From: Bos javanicus
Taxonomy: Eukaryota; Chordata; Mammalia; Artiodactyla; Bovidae
Assembly: GCF_032452875.1 (NCBI RefSeq)
Contig: NC_083890.1
Coordinates: 44,886,483-44,950,482, forward strand
Length of the DNA: 64,000 nucleotides
Direction: 5' to 3'
The notes below the pieces were generated by a model, which was given only the letters and a program-made list of their open reading frames with translations, was not told the origin of the DNA and ran no database searches. Position numbers and translations under genes: made by a program. This document shows positions 34,611-45,838 of the stretch, piece after piece (position 1 is the stretch's first letter; every line of letters starts with the position of its first letter).

Positions 34611-34806
34611 CAGCGGTCCCCAACTTTTTTGGCACCATGGACCAGTTTTGTGGAAGATAATTTTTTCCATGGACCAAGGAGACGAGGGGGATGGTTTTGG
34701 GATGATTCAAGCATATTACACGCATTGTGCACTTTATTTATATTTTGATTTCATCATCTTCACCTTAGATTATCAGGCATTAGATCCCAGAGGTTGAGGA
34801 CCCCTA
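34611..34806. mobile_element. hAT-like non-autonomous DNA transposon (MITE)
   Basis: The terminal inverted repeats are cagcggtccccaac at 34611-34624 and gttgaggaccccta at 34793-34806, with 11 of 14 positions pairing. The interior (ggcaccatggaccagttttg, ttttgggatgattcaagc) matches a widespread mammalian DNA-transposon family. The 8-bp target duplication is not clear. Confidence 0.7.
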
Positions 34807-36174
34807 ACCTATCTGTTTCTCCATTATTTCTAATGTGCCCCCACATTGGGCACTCGTGTGGAAATCCCATTCATCCTCAAGTTTTAGATAAGGTTGAATG
34901 AGGTTACGTCACTCACAGTGCACAGAATTGACACATGGAACTCTACATTTTCCAGAGAGAGGAAGATTTTTAAGTGTGTAGGTTTTCTTAAATACAATCA
35001 AACTTGTTAGGCAAAGAGAGAAACCCCCAAATCCAAGAAACAGTCACTCAAAGTTTGCTGGAACTATCTCGTGTTAGAGTCTTTGAAAGAATATAAATAT
35101 ATAAATATAAGAATGGTAATTATATGACATTTGACAAGTTATATGCCTTTGAGCAAAATTCAGTTGGAGGTTTTGATCAAATTATCACTTAGGCTAATTC
35201 AGCTCAGAACAAACACGGACTGTGTGTAATTAAATAGCTCCTGGTGAAAGGAGCTTGGATGGTTGGAAATGCACATTTTAGTTGAAAGTAGAGTTAGGCT
35301 GCCTTTGGGCAAACATATAGAGGGTCTGTGCAGAGGGTGGCCAGCTAAGATGTGTGTGTGTTAGTAGATTGAACAGATGATCCAATGTAGATGCTTCTGA
35401 GTAGAATGAACAGACACACATCACTAGTGAGGTCCATGAGCTTGTCTTGGGACCTTCCCATCTTGTCATCTCTTGCTTTCTCCCTCCCTTAGAAGCACAA
35501 CACTCGATACCTAATACAGATGCTCAATGTATGCGTTCTTTGCCAATGACTTGATTTTACCTCTTTCATTTATAGTTAATAATAATTAGTAACATATTAT
35601 CTCAAGAACTGTGTAACTACATCTAAAATCTGGAGAGCTGTAGTATCTTGAAACTGGTCACCATACCTAGTAAAGTAACAACTCAGCTCAGACTAAAAAA
35701 ATTCCCCTCTTTCACACTGGGGGTGTGTGGTAATAACATCGGAGTCCTTAACCATAAAATGACAGTCACAGAACGCTCGCAACGGAGATGGTTATCAGTC
35801 AACATGTAAAAGGTTTTTTCATGCACTCTGCAACTTGGAATTCCCCATGCTCCCACCACCTTGCTGTCAAGAGGAGCCACACTTGTGAGCCAGCTCTGTA
35901 AAGGGCCACACAAGTAAATCTGAGATTACCCTGGAAATTCCCTCCCATGGGTGTGGTGGCACAGTGGAATGACAGGTGATTTTAGGGGGTAAACGTCTTT
36001 CAATATAACAAACATTCTAAACAAGACCAAAAAATAACACTAAAAAAAAAAAAAAAGCAAAAATAGCATTAACACTGTGTTTTTCTTAAGGCTTCTTATA
36101 TTTCAAGCAGGTCAATGCTTCTCATTTATTGATTTAAAAAATGAAGAGTTTCCTGTGTATTAGTGGGATCCTAT
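34807..36174. other. Unique sequence, no gene recognised
   Basis: No family was assigned. There is an A run at 36041-36056 and an A/T-rich stretch near 35090-35110. Minus-strand frames at 35278-35469 and 35683-35913 lack domains. Confidence 0.4.
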
Positions 36175-36400
36175 GTGGGTGGTTAAGCTCATGAAGAAAG
36201 AGAGGACAGAGTGAGAAAGGAAGAAATTAAGGTCCAGGAACTCCAACATTTAATTGTTGGAGCATGAAAGATAAAGTTGAAAATGGTCTCCCAGAAGCGG
36301 TCAGAGGAGTAGGAGAAAATTTAGGAGCACATGCGGGGTCTAGAAGCCTAGAGAATAAAGGGTTTCAAGAAGGTTAGAGTGGACAATACTCCTGAAATTC
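36175..36400 (-). mobile_element. L2 LINE fragment, antisense
   Basis: The plus strand shows the L2 antisense order aggaactccaacatttaatt, cagaagcggtcagaggagta, ttaggagcacatgcggggtc, gggtttcaagaaggttagag. It is strongly diverged. Confidence 0.5.
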
Positions 36401-36458
36401 TATGTAAGGTCAAATAAAATAAGCAAAAGAAAAAAATTTTTTAGTATATTATGGACTT

Positions 36459-37768
36459 AGTTCCAATCCCAAAGAAAGGCAATGCCAAAGAATGCTCAAA
36501 CTACTGCACAATTGCACTCATCTCACATGCTAGTAAAGTAATGCTCAAAATTCTCCAAGTCAGGCTTCAGCAATACATGAACCGTGAATTTCCAGATGTT
36601 CAAGCTGGTTTTAGAAAAGACAGAGGAACTAGAGATCAAATTGCCAAAATCTGCTGGATCATCGAAAAAACAAGGGAGTTCCAGAAAAACATCTATTTCT
36701 GCTTTATTGACTATGCCAAAGCCTTTGACTGTATGGATCACAAAAAACTGTGGAAAATTCTGAAAAAGATGGGAATACCAGACCACCTGACCTGCCTCTT
36801 GAGAAATCTGTATGCAGGTCAGGAAGCAACAGTTAGAACTGGACATAGAACAACAGACTGGTTCCAAATAGGGAAAGGAGTATGTCAAGGCTGTATATTG
36901 TCACCCTGCTTATTTAACTTATACGCATAGTACATCATGAGAAACGCTGGGCTGGAAGAAGCACAAACTGGAATCAAGATTGCCAGGGGAAATATCAACA
37001 ACCTCAGATATGCAGATGACACCACCGTTATGGCAGAAAGTGAAGAGGAACTAAAGAGCCTCTTGATGAAAGTGAAAGAGGAGAGGTGAAAAAGTTGGCT
37101 TAAAGCTCAACATTCAGAAAACTAAGATCATGGCATCCGGTCCCATCACTTCATGACAAATAGATGGGGAAACAGTGTCAGACTTTATTTTTCTGGGCTC
37201 CAAAATCACTCCAGATGGTGACTGCAGCCATGAAATTAAAAGACACTTACTCCTTGGAAGGAAAATTACGACTAACGTAGACAGCGTATTAAAAAGCAGA
37301 GACATTACTTTGCCAACAAAGGTCCGTCTCGTCAAGGCTATGGTTTTTCCAGTGGTCATGTATGGATGTGAGAGTTGGACTATAAAGAAAACTGAGCACC
37401 AAAGAATTGATGCTTTTGAACTGTGGTGTTGGAGAAGACTCTTGAGAGTCCCTTGGACTGCAAGGAGATCCAACCAGTCCATCCTAAAGGACATCAGTCC
37501 TGGGTGTTCATTGGAAGGACTGATGTTGAAGCTGAAACTTCAATACTTTGGCCACCTGATGCGAAGAGCCGACTCATTCGAAAAGACCTTGATGCTGGGA
37601 AAGATTGAGGGCAGGAGAAGGGGACGACAGAGGATGAGATGGTTGGATGGCATCACTGACTCAATGGACATGGGTTTGGGTGAACTCCAGGAATTGGTGA
37701 TGGACAGGGAGGCCTGGCGTGCTGTGGTTCTTGGGGTCACAAAGAGTCAGATACAACTGAGTGACTGA
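36459..37768 (+). pseudogene. BovB ORF2 (reverse transcriptase) remnant
   Basis: The RT frame runs from before 36459 to a premature TAG at 36928-36930, just after the GCILSPCLFNLYA motif. YADD follows at about 37008-37025. An extra base near 37084 shifts the frame in the motif after YADD. A further frame at 37175-37768 carries the C-terminal domain (YGCESW, GRQRMRWLDG) to its natural end. At least one nonsense change and one frameshift make it inactive. Confidence 0.9.
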
Positions 37769-37787
37769 ACTGAACTGAATTGAACTG
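36459..37787 (+). mobile_element. BovB LINE, 5'-truncated, with reverse-transcriptase core
   Basis: This 1.33-kb copy starts within ORF2 and runs through the 3' end with GAACT-type tail repeats. The reverse-transcriptase motifs FIDYAKAFD, GCILSPCLFNLYA and RYADDT are all visible. Confidence 0.94.
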
Positions 37788-38157
37788 GACTGAGTTCTAC
37801 CTTTCCAAATTCAAATGTTGAAGCCCTACTGCCTCATTAACTGTTTTTGGGGACAGGGCCTTTAAAGAGGTAATTAATGTTAAATGAGGTATTGAAGTTG
37901 GGACCTCATTCAATACACCTGGTGTCCTTATAAGAAGAAAAGGAGAGTCCAGAGATGCATGAATACAGAGGAAAATCTGTGTGGGGACATAGGGAGAAGG
38001 TGACCACCTGCAAGTCAAGGAGAGAGGCCTTGTGAGAAAACAAAACTGCTGGCACCTAGATCTTGGACTTCCATCCTTCAAAACTGTAAGAAAACAAATT
38101 TCTGCTGTTTAAACTGCTTAGCTGTTTCATTATGGCAGTCCTAGCCAACTAATACAA
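37788..38157 (+). mobile_element. MLT1-type LTR (ERVL-MaLR)
   Basis: Solo LTR landmarks run in order: attcaaatgttgaagcccta, acagggcctttaaagaggta, ggtgtccttataagaagaaa, gcacctagatcttggacttc, ctgtttcattatggcagtcc, and ctaactaatac-like end. The BovB tail abuts its 5' end. Confidence 0.78.
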
Positions 38158-38509
38158 GCAACAAGGGTCTTAGATTACTGATGATAAAGTTGTTATGGGA
38201 AGAGATGGAGATGAAAAAGTAGATTGGAGCATGTTGAGAAATAAGTGGGGGATGAGTAAAGAGACACAGGGAGCAAAGTCAACTCTCTTAAGACATTTGA
38301 ATATGAAGGAGAAAACAAGAGACAGGATGATCAACTGCAGAAATGTGGGGTTTCAGGATTATTAGGATTAAACTTGAAAAGTAGCAAATAATGAATGAGA
38401 TCATCTATGCAAAAGCCACATTAAAAAGACAAACCATCTCTGAGAGTAAAGAGCAGGATTAGAAAACAGTCATAACAGCAACAATAAATAATAAAAAGTA
38501 ATGATAAAC
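38158..38509. other. Old or unique sequence between an MLT1 and a MIR
   Basis: A-rich, with some resemblance to decayed L2, but not assignable. Confidence 0.35.
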
Positions 38510-38790
38510 CAATAATAGTATCACTTATCAAGCAACTCATATAAGCCAAGTTATGAGGGTCGTGCTTTATAGATTTTACATAGTCTTATCTTCATAGCAC
38601 AGTGCCTGCCACCTACCACATTCAATACACTTTTTCTGACTCAATAAAAAAGACTCTACAAAATAGATATTATTATTCCCAAGTTATCCCCCATTTATAT
38701 ATGAGGAAATTAAGACTCACATAGTTTTAATAACTTATTCAAGGTTTATGTGGCCCTAAAGTCTAATCAATAATGTAGACACAGCCAAAG
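38510..38790 (-). mobile_element. MIR SINE, antisense, with internal insertion
   Basis: The plus strand reads agattttacatagtcttatc, then tagatattattattcccaag, atgaggaaattaagactcac and ttattcaaggtttatgtgg, a reverse-complement MIR. About 60 bp of extra sequence lies between the first two segments. Confidence 0.6.
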
Positions 38791-39098
38791 GAAGAGGCCC
38801 TAAATGAAAACACAAAATGAGAGGTGAGAAAGGTAAAAACTGAGCTCACTTTTATCCTGCTGTGCAGAGGAGAGGATACAGGTCAGTGGTGCTACTGGCT
38901 TGGAGAGGGCTACCAGATCTTGGGGAAAGGTGTGGGAGGCTTCAGGCTGCTGGTGATTAAGGTCATTCCACCATGCACCCCCTACCTGGGATCTGGGGAC
39001 CTGACTGTGGACCTTGTAGACACCTGTAAGAACTCTCAGGAGGATGGGAAACAATTGGAGGATTTTAAGAAGAGGAATTTCATCATCTCATAAAAGCT

Positions 39099-39473
39099 TT
39101 CTAAGGCTGCCACCGCAAAACATCACAAGGCTGGATGGCATAAACAACAGGAATTTATTTTCTCATAGTTTTGGAGGCTGGACACCCAAAGTCAAGGTGC
39201 CAATGGGTTGCTACTCCTGAGACCTCTCTCCTTGGATGCAGCTTTCCTGCTGTGTCTTCACATGGTCATCCCTCAGTCTGGGTATCATCTGTGTCCTAAT
39301 CGTGTCTTCTTAGAAGGACACCAATCATATTGGACTACGCCCAACTCTCGTGACTGCATTTTAACTAAATTACCTCTATAAGGACCTTGTATCCAAACAC
39401 GTGAATTTTCTGATGTACTGAGGATTAGGGCTTCAACATATGAATTTCGAGGGGACACACTTTAGTTCATAAC
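39099..39473 (-). mobile_element. MLT1-type LTR (ERVL-MaLR), antisense
   Basis: In plus-strand reading it shows cataaacaacaggaatttat, tgtcttcacatggtcatccc, aggacaccaatcatattgga, cttcaacatatgaatttcga and ttagttcataaca. This is the mirror orientation of the LTR at 37788. No internal retroviral sequence lies between them. Confidence 0.75.
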
Positions 39474-39605
39474 ACTTCATTTGGAATTTTTAACATGAAT
39501 TTTTAACATCATGGAATTATTAAAATGGAATTTTTAGCATGATCACTGGGTGCTGTGCTGAGAATAGATTATAATGGTGCATGGATGCAAGAGTGCAAGA
39601 GTGTG

Positions 39606-39817
39606 TCCTCAGCTGCTCAGTCGTGTCTGACTCTCTGCAGTCCCATGGACTGTAGCCCACCAGGCTCCTCTGTCCACGGGGTTTTCCAGGCAAAAGTACT
39701 GGAGTGGGTTGCCATTTCCTACTCCAGGAGATCTTCTGGACCCAGGGATTGAACCTGAGTCTTTTGTGCCTCCTACGTTGCAAGCAGATTCTTTACCACT
39801 GCGTGACCTGGGAAGCC
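39606..39817 (-). mobile_element. Bov-tA SINE with target duplication
   Basis: The minus-strand element has the gagtcttttgtgcctcctacg variant block. Direct repeats caagagtgtg (39596-39605) and caagagtatg (39818-39827) flank it. Confidence 0.9.
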
Positions 39818-39894
39818 CAAGAGTATGAGAGGGGAGAGCTATGCAGGTGGCCAGTCCAAGGTGACAGGATCGTTGAGGTGGTAATATGAGTTTG

Positions 39895-40640
39895 CAGTTG
39901 GGAAATATTTTTAAAGCTGAGCTGAAAGAAGTTGCTCTTGAATTGAGTACAGGCTACATAAGAAAGAAGTTCAAGAATAACTCCGGGGCTTTTGGCCTGA
40001 GGAGCTGAAAGGAAGGAGGTGCCATTACCAGAGATAGGCAGATTATGGAAAAAGCAAATTAGGGAGAGAGGATAGGAATTCTGTTTAGGACGTATTAAGT
40101 GGGAGATGTTAGTTAGACATCTAAAGAGAGATGTCAAGTAGGCATTTGAACATGAGTATGGAATTTGCAGCAGAGGTGTAGACTAGAGACATAAAATCTG
40201 GAGTCACTATTACATGAACATTTCTTATTATAAGATAGTATTTTTTTTAAAGAGGCTGTATGAAACTGCTGAGGGAAAGGATAGGAAAAAAGTCCAAGGG
40301 TTGAGCTCCAGAGCACAACAATGATAAGAGGCCAAATGCATGAGGAAGAACAAGCGAAAGAGACAAAGACTGAATGACCAGGGAGGTAAGAGGAAACCCA
40401 GAAGCCTGCAGTGCCTGGGAGCCAGGTGATGTCATAGTTTCCAAAGCAGAAAGAGTGTCTGCCAAATGCTATGGATAGTCCAGTAAGATGAGGACTGAGA
40501 TCTGAGCACTAGATTCAGCGGTATGGAGGTCAATGGTGACTCTGAATATTTGTCTGCTTGGTGTGAGTCAGTGCATAAGAGCTTAATTAAATCTGGAGCG
40601 CTGGAAAGTTGAGTTTGTGGATCAAACTGTAGAGAGGATA
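39895..40640 (-). mobile_element. L2 LINE fragment, antisense
   Basis: The longest L2 piece here. Markers in plus-strand order are cttttggcctgaggagctga, tgccattaccagagatagg, gttagttagacatctaaag, gagatgtcaagtaggcattt, ccagtaagatgaggactgag and atggaggtcaatggtgactc. In L2 this region lies antisense to the reverse-transcriptase frame. Confidence 0.65.
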
Positions 40641-40819
40641 GTGCCAAGGAAAATGTAACCCTCATGGCCTGCCTGTGTGTCCAGCTGCTTCTTTAGTAAT
40701 CTGCTGCCTCTTTCCAAAATCAAACCACAATTTTTCTACATCTCAATGATGAGATTGGATACTGAGTCAACACTTGGTCTTTTGAGGTCTCTGAAATCTC
40801 TTCAGACCTCAAATTTTTG

Positions 40820-40905
40820 TCTCTGTTATCATTAAATGCTACCACAGTGCTTGGCACATGTTAGACAGCCAATAAATACCAAATGAATGGTTTAAAAAAT
40901 GAATG
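40820..40905 (+). repeat. MIR/L2 3' end
   Basis: The sequence ccacagtgcttggcacatgt, agacagccaataaataccaa and atgaatgg is the standard 3' terminus shared by MIR and L2. Confidence 0.55.
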
Positions 40906-41169
40906 CTGTTGGTTACATAGGTATCAGTCAACAAATGACTATTTCCTTCCTTTACCTTGTTCTAATCTGAACCCCAGTGAGAGACTCAAGATGAGATCTC
41001 CCAAAGGGACATGTCTCTGGCAGAAGGGTAGGGGATGAAGCAGAAGAGGCTGGAAAAGCCAAGACCTTGGAGAAGAGGAAGAAGGAAGGATGATGGAGAA
41101 GAAGGATCTCAGACTGCAGTGCAGTTTTAAGGAAGCATTGGCAAACTTACTGGGGAGGCCTTGAGCCAC
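40906..41169. other. Unique purine-rich sequence
   Basis: The plus strand has long purine-rich stretches (41020-41110). No gene is recognised. Confidence 0.4.
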
Positions 41170-41278
41170 AAGGGCTCCCTCAAGCCACAGAGAACTTGCT
41201 GCCAGACACAAGAGACTTGGGCTTCAATCCCTGGGTCAGGAAGACATGACTGGAATGACTTAGCATGCACGCATGCAT
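41170..41278 (+). mobile_element. Bov-tA SINE, internally deleted
   Basis: The head B-box region (gggcttcaatccctgggtcaggaaga as read at about 41219-41244) joins directly to a tail-like catgactggaatgacttagc. The Bov-A body is missing. Confidence 0.6.
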
Positions 41279-41474
41279 GAGCCACAAGTGTCCATCTGAA
41301 GGGTCCCTGTCTTCCAGGAAAGGGTTCGACTAATAATAAACCTGCCTCACTCACTCACTGCCCTGGGAGCAGCCCATGGGAAGCAAGGTCTTGGTGCCAA
41401 AGTGGTGGTGATGCATTTCTGAGTGCAGTAGCTGGGGCTGTTGGTCAATTATGCCCCCTGTAGTTAAGACCTGA

Positions 41475-41611
41475 TTGGAGAAGGAAATGGCAACCCACTC
41501 CAGTGTTCTTGCCTGGAGAATCCCAGGAACGGCGGAGCCTGGTGGGCTGCTGTCTGTGGGGTTGCACAGAGTCGGACACGACTGAAGCGACTTAGCAGCA
41601 GCAGCAGCAGC
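41475..41611 (+). mobile_element. Bov-A monomer SINE with 10-bp target duplication
   Basis: A single right-hand BOV-A2 unit has a (CAG)n tail. A perfect direct repeat taagacctga is at 41465-41474 and 41612-41621. It is structurally the same as the monomer at 8317. Confidence 0.93.
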
Positions 41612-41922
41612 TAAGACCTGAGAGGCAGTTTTCACAGCCACTTCATATGTCACGTTTATTTTTAGCCTCCTACTTAATATTTTATAAAAATGAGTGAATA
41701 CCAATAAAACTCCAAAGGAAATTGAAAAAAAATTGTCTTTTTCAGAGCCTCTAGTCAACTACTACAATGTTACTGTGTTAAATATGTCAAGCAATGACAA
41801 CAAACCACTATTTAGGCAACTTAGAATTGGTGTACAATTAATCTTTGGTCATAAACATTTAAAATAGTATCCCTATCTCATTAAGTACTGATTTTATATC
41901 TTTAATAGAAGACAAGGTAAAT

Positions 41923-42142
41923 AGAAGCCCATGGGATTACTAGTGGCTCAGATGGTAAAGAATCTGCCCACAACATGAGAGATCCAGGTTCAGTCCCCGA
42001 GTTGGAAAGATCACTTGGAGAAGGAAATGACTTCCTACTCCAGCATTCTTGCCCGGAGAATTCTATGGACAGAGAAGCCTGGTGAGTTACAGTCCATGGG
42101 GTCCCAAATAGTCAGACACGACTGAGCTACTAACACTTACCA
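41923..42142 (+). mobile_element. Bov-tA SINE with 11-bp target duplication
   Basis: The head is degraded (gggattactagtggctcag), the body is complete and the tail ends ctaacactta. A perfect direct repeat acaaggtaaat is at 41912-41922 and 42143-42153. Confidence 0.92.
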
Positions 42143-42153
42143 ACAAGGTAAAT

Positions 42154-42886
42154 GAAAAAACAAAGAAAGAACATGCCCTGTCTTCTGCTTCCCACTTATC
42201 CTGCTCGTTACCAGCCTTGAATTAGCACAGACCCCAGCTTGCCTCGTCTTGCTTTCAAGCCTTCTCCCCACTAAGAAGTCCCTGTCAAGGTTACCCCTTG
42301 GATGGCTGCTCAACATCTGTCCCAGAAAGTCAAACAAAGCCACTGTTCTGAATCCATGGTTTGAATGAAACCTTCCATCCACAAATGCACCTCTGTGCTA
42401 TTATAAGGTGATTCAACAACCGTATGCTAAGAACTTATTCCTTGTAAGATTGGAATTGATGAATCAAAAGTTAATGATTTTTTTCAAATAAAGAGAAGTC
42501 TGAAAGAGAATATCTGACCTGCTTTCCTCAGCACTGTGTGCTAAGATTTTGTAATATAATGCAGTCATTTTCCAAAGAAGCAAACTGAGTCATGAGACAA
42601 AGAATGATTTTACTTTCACATTTTCTTGTCAGTCGATATCCAAGTCAGAAATCATACGTTAGGTTCTCTGCTCCTGCCCGACCTCCATCAGTGCCCTGAG
42701 ATGGCACTGCCTCTACAGGCTGAGCGCAATGCTGAGAATCACATTGTGGACGAGAGGACAAATACCCACACTTTTGAAACTGAATATTGATTCCTCAGAG
42801 GTCTGTCATGTTAGACATATCATTTCACTTGAATGAAGCAAATTTTTTTTTTCAGTGTTGCAAGAGGGAAAACATTGGTACAGGAT
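42154..42886. other. Unique sequence
   Basis: No gene or repeat family is identified. An 81-residue minus-strand frame at 42137-42382 partly overlaps the preceding SINE flank and has no domain. Confidence 0.4.
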
Positions 42887-43068
42887 GGATTTCCCTGCTG
42901 ATAGCTCAGCACGCAGAGAATCCTCCTGCTGTGTAGGAGATGTAGGAGATGCAGGTTTGATCCCTGCGTCAGAAAGATCCCCTGGAGGAGGAAATGACAA
43001 CCCACTCGAGTATTTCTCAGTCCATAGGGTTGCAAAGAGTCAAACACGACTGAGCAAGCAAGCAAGCA
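42887..43068 (+). mobile_element. Bov-tA SINE with internal deletion
   Basis: The head carries a small duplication (gtaggagatgtaggagatg). The Bov-A body loses about 45 bp between gagtatttc and tcagtccatag. The tail has expanded to a short (CAAG)n. Confidence 0.82.
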
Positions 43069-44876
43069 ATGACTTAAATGAGAACTTCCATTCTTAATTC
43101 CTAGTAACCATGCTAGGCCTTGCTTTTGTCATCCTCCCTAGGACTATCTATGCATTTAGGATTTAAGGTGGGAGGGAAAAGGATTACAGATCGAGAAAAA
43201 CTGGGTTTTTCTGGTTTTCAAGGGTGAAGGAATTTAGGAATTAATAATTATATAATGGAGTTTGTAACTATCCTTTTTTATCTAAGAATTGAAAGTTCAA
43301 TGGCCCCTATCCATGTAGCCCTGACACCAACATCTATTTCTCCAGATGAAACAAAGAAAAGCCTCACTTACCTTACTGAAAGTGTTTCTTTAGTTTTAAT
43401 TATTCCATGTTTAGAAGTTGAACAATTCAGAGGAGTTAAAACAATTTTCTCAGGTCTTCAAAAGACCATCCCTATTTTGGAGCCTCAAGGTCCTCCATGC
43501 TAGGAAGGTCCCTAAGATGTATCACCTACGAGTTTGTTCAATACAGAAATCGTCAAAATACAGCTTACTGATAGAAATCAGATCGCTATGCACAACCTCC
43601 CGCAGCGAGTTTGAAAATGGCCACTCTGAACTGTGGTGATTAGATGTTAAACTGTATTCTTTAAAAGACATGACAGAAAACTACTACACAGAGATATATG
43701 AAAACTGAAAAGCAATCTGTCAGTTTTATTCACATAATATTGATAAATGACCGGATTTAAAGTGTAGTCTTTCGTCAGTGACACCAGCAAATTGGTTCAC
43801 ACCCTTATTTAGTTTGGCCACACTTACTGGAATCCTATGGGTAGAATTAAACCTGGACTTCCTGCACAGATGAATATCTGTACAATCTTTCATCTGGCTT
43901 ACAAAGACCCCAGAAAGGGAGAGTATACAAGTTTTGTTCCAGAAAGTTATTTCCCTATTTTTTTTCTTCTTTTCAGTGATTCTTATTTCCTTTAAAGTTT
44001 TTGCTTTCTAGGTACATGAGTATCTTGATTAAGCAGCTTCTCCACCAACTTCCCAGGCTGCCATCACATCATCATTATTGAATTATGATTTACTTAAAGA
44101 TCTTATATCCAAACATATAGAACCTGAAAGGCTTTCTTTTTATTAACTCATGCAGTAAATTATTCAAGTGTCTCACTCGGGCGAGGCCCACCCTGGCGCC
44201 ATGGAGAAATCTCTGGGGATGGTCTCTGGGTAGTGGCGCATGGCCTGGAGCTATGCAGGCAGGACACCCCTTCTCAGCCTTTCAGCCTGGAGTGTGTCTC
44301 TCCTGTTTGCTTGATCTTCACTTTGTGAGCAGAGAAAGAAAGGTCGTGGTGGGGTTGCTGGAGGGGTGGGGCGGTAGGTAGGAAGGGCTGCCTCTTTCTT
44401 CAGTACCCCTTAAAAAAAATTGGGGGAACAAGGAAACTTTTCCTAGAAATCCAGCAGAGCTTTCCCCTATTTTTCCACTAGCCAAGGTGTGATTCTAGGA
44501 CCACTGCTAAAAGTAGCACTGATGAAAGAATGGGACCAAAATGTTTGGCTTAGACTAACCATTTCACGAGGAGCAGATATTGAGAAACCAACCAGAAGAG
44601 CTACAGCAGGCATGTAAACAGATCGTAAAGTGCAAGATAGAAAGTGCTGAACCATTAAAGCGATGTAACTAAAGTGTTTTGGTGTTAAACCTGGAGAACT
44701 TATTTCCCATCTGGGGATTAAGAAAGAAAAGACTTCTGAATTGAAGACTGAAATCAGGAACAAGAGAATGAAAGACATCATTTGACTTGCCAGTCAAGAA
44801 AAGAGCAGTGGGAAAGAAAGGGGCCTGCAGGAGGTTACATAATACATGTGGCTGGGATAAGAGAGGTACATCAGTT
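43069..44876. other. Unique sequence, no gene recognised
   Basis: About 1.8 kb shows no assigned transposon. It contains a 104-residue, hydrophobic, minus-strand frame at 44467-44781, discussed as a finding. An 82-residue frame at 43255-43503 (+) has no domain. Confidence 0.4.
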
Positions 44877-45150
44877 AGATTTTACTATGATAACAAATAA
44901 GCCCCATGCCTCAGAAGTGTATAACCACAAGTTTTGTCTTGCTCACAGATCTTCTGCTTGTCTGTAGCTCTGTTTGGTGCTGCTTCAGGAATCTTCTTCT
45001 GGAAACTAGGCTAAAGGACCATCCCCTACCTGGGATATGCTCTTCTCGTGGCTGAGAGCAGAAACCCAAATCTATGGGGAAGTTTCTAGGGGCCCGGTAG
45101 CCTAGGGGATGTTGAGGTGCTCCGTGGAGATGCAACTGAAGTTGCATTGT
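44877..45150. repeat. Ancient interspersed repeat, family not assigned
   Basis: It opens ttttactatgataacaaataagcccc and continues through ggctgagagcagaaacccaa. This is the pattern of an old LTR-like or DNA repeat in placental genomes, similar in style to the one at 17416. Confidence 0.35.
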
Positions 45151-45163
45151 CTTATGCCTTCTA

Positions 45164-45231
45164 CCAAAGAGTCAAACACGACTGAGCAACTAACACACAC
45201 ACAGGCACACACATGCACACACACACACACC
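45164..45231 (+). mobile_element. Bov-A/BovB 3' tail stub with (CA)n
   Basis: Only about 30 bp of the shared BovB-derived tail remains (aaagagtcaaacacgactga, gcaactaac), followed by a (CA)n-rich tract at 45193-45231 that is interrupted twice. Confidence 0.7.
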
Positions 45232-45273
45232 TCCTACCACTGAGGGGCATAGGTCTGGTAGAAATAGCTAGGT

Positions 45274-45299
45274 CGCACATGTCACATGTCACATGTCAC
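45274..45299. repeat. Short tandem repeat of 8-bp unit CACATGTC
   Basis: About three copies of cacatgtc in a row. Each contains the palindrome ACATGT and an E-box-like CACATG. Confidence 0.85.
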
Positions 45300-45586
45300 A
45301 GTTAAGTGTGCGGTTCTAATTGATTTAGTGAGTTTTATTAAGTCAGACAGTTTTGCCAGGGGTTGAAAACAAGAGAAGGGTCTGTTACACATCCAGACAA
45401 CTATTAATGCATAAGCTGCTCTAGAACTTGGGTGTTTTGATCTAGCAGATCAGTTGGTGAAAGAAGTCTGAGATGCCAGATTAGAAATCTAAAAGCCTGG
45501 ATAGGAGACTCACTCTGCAGACCTATTAGATGAATAGCTAAGATGAAGAGCTATGTCTTCTTCTGCAAACTAACTCCTGAGTTGGC
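45300..45586. other. Unique sequence
   Basis: Nothing is recognised. Confidence 0.35.
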
Positions 45587-45641
45587 CAAAAAGTTCATTT
45601 CAGTTTTTCCATAGTGAATGGAATGTTTTGGCCTATCCATA
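45587..45641. mobile_element. Mariner-type MITE, decayed
   Basis: The left arm gagttggccaaaaagttcat with cagtttttcc is followed by a partially inverted arm (aatgttttggcctatcc). It is shorter and more decayed than the elements at 25344 and 56124. Confidence 0.6.
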
Positions 45642-45838
45642 CTATTCTTCTTGTGGAAAACAGCTCCTGGCTTGCTCCTGGTAAAGAATGAATATTTGAT
45701 CATGAAAACCAATTCACCACCAGTCAGAAGGTAATCACCTCCATAAAATAATAGCCTCTCCTGCTCCCTTCCAAATCTCATACAAATAATTCACGTTGGC
45801 AAATTCTAACCTTGAGCAATACAAAATAAAGGTCTCGG

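Noticed and set aside
37788..39473. A complete endogenous retrovirus between the two MLT1 LTRs
   Set aside because: The LTRs face opposite directions and no gag, pol or env-like sequence lies between them.
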